Below, piece after piece: positions 1 to 6,146 of a stretch of 6,146 nt of DNA. A program made the translations under genes and the position numbers. Each line of letters opens with the position of its first letter. Within the stretch, counting starts at the first letter, position 1. The notes under the pieces were generated by a model, which made no database searches, had not been told where the DNA came from, and worked only from the letters and a program-made list of their open reading frames with translations. Location of the stretch: assembly GCA_012514965.1 (NCBI GenBank), contig JAAYZH010000355.1:1-6146 (forward strand), given 5' to 3'. This stretch comes from Clostridiaceae bacterium. Lineage in GTDB: Bacteria; Bacillota; Clostridia; Saccharofermentanales; Fastidiosipilaceae.

Positions 1-992
1 CAGTTGCTGGTATTAGTTGTGAACATACCTTCTTGCGGTACGTAATACTGCTCCACACTGCTCAGTGAGCCGGCAGCTTTGAGACCGATGTTCGTTATAT
101 CGAGCCGTCTGATGTTTGTTTCCAATTCGGCCAAAACATCCACAGCAAAGGAGGACTGGTCCAGGACATTGCGCTCCGCAAATTCCTTGATGATGACTTC
201 CATCAGTTCACGCTGGCGGGAGGTCCGGCCAAAATCCGAATCAATCTTACGAACTCTGGCCCAGGATATCGCCTGAACCCCATCGAGGACTTGTACGCCT
301 GGGGCTGTCAGCAGCTCCTGCGCCGGATCCTTGCCCAGCTGCGGAGCCATGGATCGGATGACGCCGTTCGTAGCCTCTAGCTCTTTCTCCTCGATCTTAA
401 TCTCAACTCCATTCAAAGCATCGACAAAGCCCGCAGCGCTCCAGAAGTCGAACATTACAAATTTCTGTATATCAAGGTCCAAATTATCATTCAGAGTATT
501 GATCAGCATGCCGACCCCGCCATAAGCATAGGATGCATTGACCTTTGCCTTGTTGCCATCCCCGCCGTTCATGCGCATCTCCGTATCACGCAAGATTGAG
601 GTCAGCTTAATGGTCTTTTCGCGTCGGTCTACGCTCACGACTATGATGCTATCTGCACGCGAGATCTCCTCGCCACGTGAATCAATGCCAAAAACCAGAA
701 GGTTTTCTACCATCCTGTCCTTTTGCGCAACTGCTCGAATCGGGTAATCAGGATCCACACGCACAGCTACCTCACCGAGTTTGTCCACCCCTTCAGACTC
801 GTTCTCGAAATAGTCATTCAGACCGGCTGTACTTCCCGTTCCAACGGCGCCGATGTTTACATAACCCATGCCGCCTAAAGCATTCCAGAAAAAAATCACC
901 GCGCCGACTACGAGTCCCAGCAGGGCGGTCAGAAAACGGCCAAAATAGAAGCCTGCGCCGCGGCCGTACGCTTTAGATTCAGATTCTGTCAC
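1..992 (-). CDS. LCP (LytR-CpsA-Psr) family cell-wall polymer ligase, C-terminus cut by window edge
   Basis: My translation of the minus strand gives 330 residues without a stop up to the left edge. Residues 1-19 are short, polar and cytoplasmic. Residues about 20-39 are a hydrophobic membrane segment (rich in L, V, G, F), so the rest lies outside the membrane. The LCP domain runs from about residue 95 onward: LLVFGIDSRG (98-107), RADSIIVVSVD (112-122), the hallmark SILRDT (132-137, usually SIPRDT), KVNASYAYGG (150-159), FVDALNGVEI (189-198), LDG (236-238), WARVRKIDSDFGR (244-256) and RQR (259-261). R135, D136, R246 and R248 match the conserved charged residues that hold the polyprenyl-pyrophosphate head. 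LCP enzymes transfer undecaprenyl-linked glycopolymers such as teichoic acid or capsule to peptidoglycan; the polymer used here cannot be read from sequence. The start is GTG at 992-990, chosen because GAGG (1002-999) lies 6 bases upstream. The gene diverges from murC. The paralogue (TagU, LytR, CpsA and so on) is undetermined. Confidence 0.93.
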   Translation of the reverse strand, partial: MTESESKAYGRGAGFYFGRFLTALLGLVVGAVIFFWNALGGMGYVNIGAVGTGSTAGLNDYFENESEGVDKLGEVAVRVDPDYPIRAVAQKDRMVENLLVFGIDSRGEEISRADSIIVVSVDRREKTIKLTSILRDTEMRMNGGDGNKAKVNASYAYGGVGMLINTLNDNLDLDIQKFVMFDFWSAAGFVDALNGVEIKIEEKELEATNGVIRSMAPQLGKDPAQELLTAPGVQVLDGVQAISWARVRKIDSDFGRTSRQRELMEVIIKEFAERNVLDQSSFAVDVLAELETNIRRLDITNIGLKAAGSLSSVEQYYVPQEGMFTTNTSN

Positions 993-1050
993 TCGTAACC
1001 TCGATTCTGACTGCTGATCTACTCAGACAATTGAAGTGATCTTGTTTTTT

Positions 1051-1088
1051 CCAGTCTAGTATAACATCATGACAGTGAGTTGCCGTAA
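1051..1088 (-). promoter_or_regulatory. Putative extended -10 promoter for the LCP gene
   Basis: Read on the minus strand, 1066-1058 is TGTTATACT: a TATACT box (5 of 6 to TATAAT) preceded by the TGn of an extended -10 element. No good -35 is present at the usual distance (1086-1081 reads ACGGCA), which is tolerable for an extended -10 promoter. Transcription would start near 1051, giving a leader of about 59 bases before the GTG at 992. This is inferred from consensus only. Confidence 0.5.
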
Positions 1089-1104
1089 TGATAGAATATC
1101 CCGC
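1069..1104 (+). promoter_or_regulatory. Putative sigma-A promoter for murC
   Basis: ATGACA at 1069-1074 (5 of 6 to TTGACA) is followed by an exact 17-base spacer and TAGAAT at 1092-1097 (5 of 6 to TATAAT). TGA at 1089-1091 supplies the TGn of an extended -10. Transcription would start near 1103-1105, at the edge of the Shine-Dalgarno site, so the predicted 5' leader is only about 14-16 bases. The element overlaps the region the opposing LCP promoter would use. Confidence 0.55.
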
Positions 1105-1110
1105 GAGAGG
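1105..1110 (+). promoter_or_regulatory. Ribosome binding site that sets the murC start
   Basis: GAGAGG, continuing into TGA (AGAGGTGA against the ideal AGGAGGTGA), lies 8 bases before the ATG at 1119. The in-frame GTG at 1110 overlaps the last base of this site, so it cannot be initiated from it. This favours ATG 1119. Confidence 0.75.
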
Positions 1111-1118
1111 TGAATGAT

Positions 1119-2591
1119 ATGAGCATTGTGAATCATCGAGCTTTAACCGATATTGCCCCAGGCAGCAAGATCTATTTCATAGGTATTGCAGGTATCAGCA
1201 TGTGTGGCCTGGCCGAGATTTCGGTGCATCTTTCTTACAACGTAGCGGGCTCGGATCCAAGAAGCTCGCTCCAGGTTTTAAACCTTAGGAATCTCGGCGT
1301 TCAGGTCAACTCCGAGCAGATTGCCGAGAACATTGACAGCTTCGACCCGGAGCTCGTCGTCTACACCTCCGCTATTCCCGCGACGAATCCCGAGCGTGTG
1401 CGCGCTATGGAGCTGGGCATACAGACCGTCAGCCGCGCAGAATACCTGGGCTGGATCACCCGCTCGTATAAGACAGTGATAAACATTGCCGGTACGCATG
1501 GCAAGACTACGACTACGGCTATGGCCTCCATGATTCTGATTGAATCCGGTGCGAATCCCACTGTACATTTGGGTGCTGATTTAGATGATTTCAACTCCAG
1601 CACGGTACATTTAGGCAGCAGTAATAATCTGCTTGTCTCAGAAGCCTGCGAATACAAGAATAGTTTGCTTAACTTTTATTCCACAACTGCGGCAATTCTC
1701 AATATCGATGAAGACCACATGGATTTTTTCACAGACATCGATGATATCATTCATACCTTTGTGCGTTTTGGCGCCGATCTGCCGGAAGAAGGCAATTTGG
1801 TAATTCCTTCGCACAGCCGCCATATTGGTACCTTCATGGATCGCCTGCGGGAGACTTGCCTCGAAGAGAAGCACACTTTGCCGAATATCGTCACGTTCGG
1901 TGCTTTTACTGAAGACTCGGCCATTCAACCTACTTTCTATTACAAGAACCTGCGCTATGAAGATGGATTCCCGCGTTTCTCCGTCTACTACAATGACGAG
2001 CTTTACCGCCACATTAAGCTGGCCGTCCCCGGTGAACACAACGTACACAACGCTCTGGCTGCAATCGCCTGCGCTCACCTGAACGGAGGCACACCAGAAG
2101 CCGCACATAAGGTCCTGGCCACCTTTAGAGGTGCCGGCGGCCGCTTTACCAAGGTAGGCACCTACAAAGGCGCTTCTGTAATTGCTGATTACGCTCACCA
2201 CCCCACAGAAATCGCCGCAACCTTACAGGCTGCTGACCAGATCCCCCATCGCAAGATCTGGCCCGTCTGTCAGATCCTGAACTACACCCGTGCCAAAGAC
2301 CTCTATGAGAGTTTTATTGATGTCTTCAAGAATCGTGAGGAAGTCATTTTTTACAAGATTTACTCTTCACGCGAAAGCGACAATCTGGGCATGTCCGCGG
2401 AGTGCTTTGTCGAAGATATCAATTCACGCGGTCGTTTGGCCCATGCTGCCAATTCCTTAGCGGAGATTCACGCTCTGCTTGATAACCGAGTCACCGAAGA
2501 AGATATCATTCTCTTCCTGGGACCAGAAGATATTCGGGAAGTATCTCAACACTTTTGCCAAAGCGAGCATGGAGTCTATCTACACCACTAA
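1119..2591 (+). CDS. murC: UDP-N-acetylmuramate--L-alanine ligase (MurC), with altered C-terminal motifs
   Basis: This cytoplasmic ligase joins L-alanine to UDP-MurNAc using ATP, the first amino-acid addition of peptidoglycan precursor synthesis. The protein is 490 residues, normal to slightly long for MurC. The N-terminal Rossmann-like domain has YFIGIAGISMCGLA (19-32, usually GIGGxGMSGLA), GSD (44-46) and the TSAIP turn (83-87). The central ATPase domain has the P-loop GTHGKTTTT (125-133, K129), EACEY (175-179), the form common in clostridial MurC, NIDEDHMD (195-202, H200) and GEHNVHN (305-311). The C-terminal domain has GRF (341-343, usually RRF), ADYAHHPTE (356-364, usually DDYxHHPTE, with the second Asp kept as D357), CQILNYTRA (384-392, usually FQPHxxSRT) and LGPEDI near the end (usually GAGDI or similar). 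MurC is preferred over Mpl because of the EACEY form and the SSRESDNLG segment, which resembles the AREKNTIG-type segment of clostridial MurC. The gene is alone on its strand and ends in a hairpin terminator. Whether it is fully active is less certain than the family. Confidence 0.9.
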   Translation: MSIVNHRALTDIAPGSKIYFIGIAGISMCGLAEISVHLSYNVAGSDPRSSLQVLNLRNLGVQVNSEQIAENIDSFDPELVVYTSAIPATNPERVRAMELGIQTVSRAEYLGWITRSYKTVINIAGTHGKTTTTAMASMILIESGANPTVHLGADLDDFNSSTVHLGSSNNLLVSEACEYKNSLLNFYSTTAAILNIDEDHMDFFTDIDDIIHTFVRFGADLPEEGNLVIPSHSRHIGTFMDRLRETCLEEKHTLPNIVTFGAFTEDSAIQPTFYYKNLRYEDGFPRFSVYYNDELYRHIKLAVPGEHNVHNALAAIACAHLNGGTPEAAHKVLATFRGAGGRFTKVGTYKGASVIADYAHHPTEIAATLQAADQIPHRKIWPVCQILNYTRAKDLYESFIDVFKNREEVIFYKIYSSRESDNLGMSAECFVEDINSRGRLAHAANSLAEIHALLDNRVTEEDIILFLGPEDIREVSQHFCQSEHGVYLHH

Positions 2592-2622
2592 GCACAAGCC
2601 GAATCCGGTATAGTCTAACAAA

Positions 2623-2654
2623 GGGGCTGTCTCCAATCGAGACAGCCCCTTTTT
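2623..2654 (+). terminator. Rho-independent terminator, probably bidirectional
   Basis: An 11-bp perfect stem pairs 2623-2633 (GGGGCTGTCTC) with 2639-2649 across a 5-base loop (2634-2638). On the plus strand it is followed by five T (2650-2654), a classic terminator 31 bases after the murC stop. On the minus strand the stem is followed by TTTGTT, a weaker U-rich tail, 32 bases after the ftsH stop. It therefore can serve both convergent units, more surely for murC. Confidence 0.9.
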
Positions 2655-2681
2655 GCCATAACTTGCATTGACCGGTTTGAC

Positions 2682-4811
2682 TTATTTCTTCAAGCCTTGA
2701 TCCATTTCATCGTCCTTCAGCTTGGACTTGATCGAACGAAACTGTTCAGGCAAAGCCTCTTCAGTTTCCTTACTCGTGTCTTTCGCAGTTTTCGCTTGTG
2801 TCTCAGGCTCAGTATCGGCCTTGGGTGCCGCAGACTTACCAGTGGGGAACTTTGGTTCCAGGGTACTGGAAACCATGGAATCACTGTCGCCGGTAAGAGG
2901 CTGCTGGATTTCGCGCTCAGCCTTGCGAAAGCCAAAGATTTCTTCACGACCCGAATTGATGGCATCACTCATTCTCTGTTCAGGCGTAGTGTTTTCGAGA
3001 TACAATTTCTCGAACGCCTCACCTTCCAGCTTCTCACTTAAGAGGAGCTCTTCCGCAATCGCGTCCAAAGCAGCGCGCTTATCAGTCAGAATCGAGAGAA
3101 CATGTTCATATGCGTTACCGATAATCGCACCCACTTCGTTATCAATGTGTTCCGCGACTTGATCCGAATAATTCTTTACATGCCCGTAGTCACGTCCCAG
3201 GAAAACTTCATCGCTGCCTGATCCGAATACCAGATTCGGGAGGACTTCACTCATACCGAATTTTACAATCATATCCCTGGCGATTGCGTTGCAGCTCTCC
3301 AAGTCAGAGGAAGCGCCCGTACTGACTTCACCAAAAATGATTTCCTCAGCGGCTCGTCCGCCCAGTGACACTTCGATGTTTGCAATTAACTGCGATTTCG
3401 TAGTGAAGTACACGTCTTCATGTGGTTTGTGAGCGGTGTAACCGCCCGCGCCGCCGGCAGGAATAATCGAAACCCTCTCGACACGATCCGTCTGCGACAC
3501 GCTGCGCAATATCAAAGCATGTCCGGCTTCGTGGAAGGCTGTCAACTTGCGTTCCTTGTCGCTGATCACGCGGCTCTTCTTCTCCGGGCCGAGCATGACC
3601 TTGAACACCGATTCGGAAATATCGTTGTAGGTGATGTGGCTTTGGCCTTTGCGAGCAGCCAGCAAGGCAGCTTCATTGAGGAGGTTGGCCAGATCAGCAC
3701 CTGTGAAGCCAGGTGTCACTCGGGCAATTTCTCTCAGATCAACGGTTTCCTCCATTGGTTTATTGCGGGAATGCACGCGGAGGATTTCTTCTCTGCCCTT
3801 AATGTCAGGACGCTGGACCATAACTCGACGGTCGAATCGGCCGGCACGAAGCAAGGCCGGATCCAGTATATCCGCGCGGTTCGTAGCTGCGATGATGATC
3901 GCTTCTTCATTAGGGCCAAAACCATCCATCTCAACCAGGAGCTGATTGAGCGTCTGTTCACGCTCATCATGTGAGCCGCCCATACCGGTACCGCGTTGAC
4001 GGCCGACAGCGTCGATTTCATCAATAAAAATGATGGAAGGCGCATTCTTCTTCGCTGTCGCAAACAAGTCCCGAACGCGTGACGCGCCGACGCCGACATA
4101 CATCTCAACAAAATCAGAACCGCTGATGGAATAAAATGGCACACCTGCCTCACCCGCGACAGCCTTCGCAAGGAGAGTCTTACCGGTACCGGGAGGACCT
4201 ACCAGAAGAATACCGCGGGGAATCTTCGCGCCAAGCTTCTCGTATTTCTGCGGAAACTTGAGAAACTCAACCACTTCTTGTAGTTCTTCCTTCTCCTCAT
4301 CCGCGCCGGCGACGTCCTTAAATGTCACTGTATTCTTCGATGGGTCGGCGACTTTGGCCCGGCTCCGGGCGAAATTCATCGCCCCCTTGCCTTCACCGCC
4401 CTGTCTCGAAAACATCATGTAAACGAAGAAGGCCAGAGCTCCGAACATCAAAATCAACATGATGAGATTAAGCCACATGCCAAAATCTACAGGTTCCGTG
4501 TAGTCGAACTTGAGGTCCGTCGTGCGGTCCGCTTCCTTCAGCTCAGACAAAAGATCATCCATCCAATAGGGTGAAATCTGCTTGATTGCGGTCGTGCTGG
4601 ACTGTACGGGGTTCTTGAAATTCACCTCAAGTGTATTGCCGGATACCCGGGCTTCCCCCACATTGCCGACCTGGATCTGTTCCATGATCTCCGAGTAAGA
4701 CAGGTCGACACCCGGGGTGTTCTGATTAAAGAAAAGGGCGACAAATATTACTACGATCAACAAAATGATGTAGAAGGAAAGCCCGCCCGATCTTCTGGTT
4801 TTTGTATCCAT
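2682..4811 (-). CDS. ftsH: ATP-dependent zinc metalloprotease FtsH
   Basis: This membrane-anchored AAA+ protease forms a hexamer that unfolds and degrades membrane and short-lived cytoplasmic proteins. The 709-residue protein is complete. There is a membrane segment at about 12-28, an extracytoplasmic domain at about 30-108 and a second membrane segment at about 112-134. The AAA module has Walker A GPPGTGKT (205-212), the pore loop FVEMYVG (234-240, with Tyr where Phe is usual), Walker B IIFIDEID (260-267) and the second region of homology at about 310-329 with arginines R322 and R325 in [10 protein letters not shown] (usually LLRPGRFDR). The zinc site is HEAGH (427-431), with H427 and H431 as ligands and E428 as the catalytic base; D503 in SSDLE is the likely third ligand. 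Residues about 635-709 are a Lys/Glu/Thr-rich, apparently disordered tail with no motif I recognise. ATG at 4811 is supported by AAGGAG (4822-4817) 5 bases upstream. It is the last gene of tilS-hpt-ftsH and probably depends on upstream promoters. Confidence 0.98.
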   Translation of the reverse strand: MDTKTRRSGGLSFYIILLIVVIFVALFFNQNTPGVDLSYSEIMEQIQVGNVGEARVSGNTLEVNFKNPVQSSTTAIKQISPYWMDDLLSELKEADRTTDLKFDYTEPVDFGMWLNLIMLILMFGALAFFVYMMFSRQGGEGKGAMNFARSRAKVADPSKNTVTFKDVAGADEEKEELQEVVEFLKFPQKYEKLGAKIPRGILLVGPPGTGKTLLAKAVAGEAGVPFYSISGSDFVEMYVGVGASRVRDLFATAKKNAPSIIFIDEIDAVGRQRGTGMGGSHDEREQTLNQLLVEMDGFGPNEEAIIIAATNRADILDPALLRAGRFDRRVMVQRPDIKGREEILRVHSRNKPMEETVDLREIARVTPGFTGADLANLLNEAALLAARKGQSHITYNDISESVFKVMLGPEKKSRVISDKERKLTAFHEAGHALILRSVSQTDRVERVSIIPAGGAGGYTAHKPHEDVYFTTKSQLIANIEVSLGGRAAEEIIFGEVSTGASSDLESCNAIARDMIVKFGMSEVLPNLVFGSGSDEVFLGRDYGHVKNYSDQVAEHIDNEVGAIIGNAYEHVLSILTDKRAALDAIAEELLLSEKLEGEAFEKLYLENTTPEQRMSDAINSGREEIFGFRKAEREIQQPLTGDSDSMVSSTLEPKFPTGKSAAPKADTEPETQAKTAKDTSKETEEALPEQFRSIKSKLKDDEMDQGLKK

Positions 4812-4855
4812 TTCTGCTCCTTATCAAGGTAGAGTCAATTTATTACGCAGGAGAT

Positions 4856-5389
4856 CTACTCCCCATCATCTTCCATATATCGGATATCCGGCAAGTTCCT
4901 GTAGAGTCCACCGTAGTCCAAACCATAACCGACGATGAATTCGTCCGGGATCTGCTTCCCTACGTAGTCTACAAAGATGTCAGCTCTGCGGCGGTCCGGC
5001 TTATCAAACGCGGCGCAAACCGCCAGACTATTCGGATTACGAGTCTGCAAGACCTGCCGAAGCTTGTACAAAGTCAAACCGGAATCAATGATATCCTCGA
5101 CGATAATCACATCACGTCCGGCAATGTTCTCATCCAAATCCTGCAGTATCTTCACTTCACCACTGGTAGTCATACCATCTGAATAACTCGAAACTTTCAT
5201 GAAATCGACCCGGCAAGGCAAATCAATATAACGGATAAGATCTGCCATAAAAACAAAAGCGCCGCGGAGAACGGCAACCAAAAGCAGTTCCTTACCCTGA
5301 TAATCACGGGTGATCTCCGCGCCCATGCGTTTACACATGGCTTGGATCTCTTCATGGGAAATCATAACATCACTTACTCTAAGCGCCAT
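4856..5389 (-). CDS. hpt: Hypoxanthine (hypoxanthine-guanine) phosphoribosyltransferase
   Basis: This cytoplasmic purine-salvage enzyme joins hypoxanthine or guanine to PRPP, giving IMP or GMP. The 177-residue length is typical of bacterial Hpt. Visible features are VLRGAFVFMADL (40-51), whose LRG forms the pyrophosphate loop, the flexible catalytic loop SSYSDGMTTSGEV (67-79), the PRPP-binding motif VIIVEDIIDSGLT (94-106) with the acidic pair E98-D99 that binds ribose hydroxyls, the purine-contacting Lys in DKP (K130), and FIVGYGLDY (151-159), which closes over the base. The frame is open for 68 further codons upstream, but that stretch overlaps tilS and resembles no Hpt. ATG at 5389 is chosen because the family N-terminus fits there and GGAG (5398-5395) lies 5 bases before it. 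The gene starts 13 bases after tilS stops and ends 44 bases before ftsH, which suggests one transcript. Guanine versus hypoxanthine preference cannot be read from sequence. Confidence 0.97.
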   Translation of the reverse strand: MALRVSDVMISHEEIQAMCKRMGAEITRDYQGKELLLVAVLRGAFVFMADLIRYIDLPCRVDFMKVSSYSDGMTTSGEVKILQDLDENIAGRDVIIVEDIIDSGLTLYKLRQVLQTRNPNSLAVCAAFDKPDRRRADIFVDYVGKQIPDEFIVGYGLDYGGLYRNLPDIRYMEDDGE

Positions 5390-5394
5390 ACATG

Positions 5395-5398
5395 CTCC
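5395..5398 (-). promoter_or_regulatory. Ribosome binding site that sets the hpt start
   Basis: Minus-strand GGAG lies 5 bases before the ATG at 5389 and directly after the tilS stop codon (5405-5403). The position suggests ribosomes finishing tilS can re-initiate on hpt. It also decides against longer in-frame starts inside tilS. Confidence 0.75.
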
Positions 5399-5402
5399 AA
5401 AT

Positions 5403-6146
5403 CTATCTAATATTGCCGGAATTATACCACACGAGTCTGGTCTGTTCAGTAGTTTTGCTTTCACATTCCCTGATATTAACAGTTTCATCATTTTTAGGAT
5501 GAGACAAGGGGTACTGTCCCACGGCCAAAATTTCACCCTGTCTGGCCAGGAGCCATACTCTGTTTCGCGCGTCCACAGGCATTTGTACTTCACTAAACCA
5601 GGTTTTGAGCAGTCTGCGCTGTCCTGAACGGTCGCGATACCAATCTCCGGGCTTAAGGGTTCGCAATTCGCAGTTCTTCAGTACAGACGAGTCAAAATCC
5701 AGATCTTGTCCTTGCCTATTCTGCTCAATCCCGAGCGGCAGAGACAATTCCATGAGGCACCAGGCAGAATGCACGAAGTGGACGATCTCGCAGGACTTCG
5801 AACGGTCTGCAATCAAATCTGCCCTTGACGAGGATGAAGGGGCCAAAGGAACCGCGAGATTCTCCGGTGCAGCCGCACGTGTAAAGAAGAAATAATGACG
5901 TCTTTTAACAAAAAAATACTGCTGGGGCAAGTGTAATTTCTTCTCGCCGCCAGACTGCGCCAAGAGGTCTTCGATGGCTGCAACGTGTACTGCTTCGAGA
6001 TCCTTGTCCAGACCGGCAGCCTTCGCCGCGGCAATCAGTACCAGCGGGCGCAGAGCCGATGCCAGCGATCGGAAACTTGCCACATCATAATACAGTTTAG
6101 AAGCATCTACGAAAAACTCGGATGGCCAGTATCTGATTGCCTCAAG
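5403..6146 (-). CDS. tilS: tRNA(Ile)-lysidine synthase TilS, C-terminal part (N-terminus beyond window)
   Basis: TilS uses ATP and lysine to turn C34 of tRNA-Ile(CAU) into lysidine, so that the tRNA reads AUA as isoleucine. Only 247 residues lie inside; the frame is open to the right edge, so the catalytic N-terminal domain with its SGGxDS motif is not visible. Counting from the edge, residues about 25-90 match the TilS middle domain: RSLASALRPLVLIAAAKAAG (26-45), the helix HVAAIEDLL (54-62), then GGEKKLHLP (66-74) and an alternating hydrophobic stretch. A Ser/Pro-rich linker follows at about 95-110. Residues about 160-210 match the TilS C-terminal domain: LRTLKPGDW (161-169), LLKTWF (179-184), Pro190 and RNRVWLLA (194-201). 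An in-frame GTG at 6083 is not taken as the start because family similarity continues upstream. It is first in the visible operon, with hpt starting 13 bases after its stop. Confidence 0.9.
   Translation of the reverse strand, partial: LEAIRYWPSEFFVDASKLYYDVASFRSLASALRPLVLIAAAKAAGLDKDLEAVHVAAIEDLLAQSGGEKKLHLPQQYFFVKRRHYFFFTRAAAPENLAVPLAPSSSSRADLIADRSKSCEIVHFVHSAWCLMELSLPLGIEQNRQGQDLDFDSSVLKNCELRTLKPGDWYRDRSGQRRLLKTWFSEVQMPVDARNRVWLLARQGEILAVGQYPLSHPKNDETVNIRECESKTTEQTRLVWYNSGNIR

Noticed and set aside
79..976. Several short plus-strand open frames in the left kilobase
   Set aside because: The minus strand here encodes a continuous LCP domain, so these are shadows of it.
1110..1118. GTG at 1110 as the murC start, giving 493 residues
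   Set aside because: It overlaps the Shine-Dalgarno site and has no site of its own at a workable distance. ATG 1119 has GAGAGG 8 bases upstream.
1638..2201. 187-residue open frame antisense to murC
   Set aside because: It lies wholly inside murC, has no recognisable domain, and the plus frame carries clear MurC motifs throughout.
3420..3974. 184-residue open frame antisense to ftsH
   Set aside because: It is a shadow of the strongly conserved FtsH AAA region, with no family similarity or convincing ribosome site.
4810..4838. TTGACT on the minus strand (4838-4833) as a -35 for ftsH
   Set aside because: A -10 at 16-18 bases would fall on the ribosome site and start codon, and the bases there (AGAAAT) fit poorly.
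4802..5182. Plus-strand 126-residue open frame across the hpt-ftsH junction
   Set aside because: It is antisense to hpt and shows no domain or plausible promoter; the length is expected by chance opposite a coding frame.
1..6146. CRISPR array, insertion sequence, tRNA or rRNA, toxin-antitoxin or defence system
   Set aside because: I saw no spaced direct repeats, terminal inverted repeats, cloverleaf-like sequence or relevant domains. All long coding frames are accounted for by five core genes.

Overview
The window looks like chromosomal core sequence from a low-to-mid GC (by eye near 50%) Gram-positive bacterium of the Clostridia/Firmicutes type. The reasons are the gene order tilS-hpt-ftsH, which is conserved in Firmicutes, an LCP-family wall-polymer ligase, a MurC of the form seen in clostridia, and Shine-Dalgarno sites of the GGAG/GAGG type. 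It holds five protein-coding genes, two of them cut by the window edges. I found no RNA gene, mobile element, CRISPR array or prophage segment, and no gene-free stretch longer than about 130 bases.

Layout. Bases 1-992 (minus strand) carry the N-terminal 330 residues of a LytR-CpsA-Psr (LCP) protein that continues past the left edge. Bases 993-1118 are a compact divergent intergenic region with two overlapping back-to-back promoters that I can propose from sequence. Bases 1119-2591 (plus strand) encode MurC. A strong stem-loop followed by a T run (2623-2654) lies between murC and the convergent operon and probably stops transcription from both sides. Bases 2682-6146 (minus strand) carry tilS (its N-terminus lies beyond the right edge), hpt and ftsH, with gaps of 13 and 44 bases and no internal promoter I can recognise, so probably one transcription unit.

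How the genes fit together. The left half is cell-wall work: MurC adds L-alanine to UDP-MurNAc in the cytoplasm, and the LCP protein acts outside the membrane, probably attaching undecaprenyl-linked polymers to peptidoglycan. The right half is housekeeping: TilS makes lysidine in tRNA-Ile, Hpt salvages hypoxanthine and guanine, and FtsH is the membrane-anchored AAA+ zinc protease for quality control.

I do not see an undescribed system here. The points most worth a second look are the MurC C-terminal domain, where several normally conserved motifs are altered, and the overlapping divergent promoters with a very short predicted murC leader.
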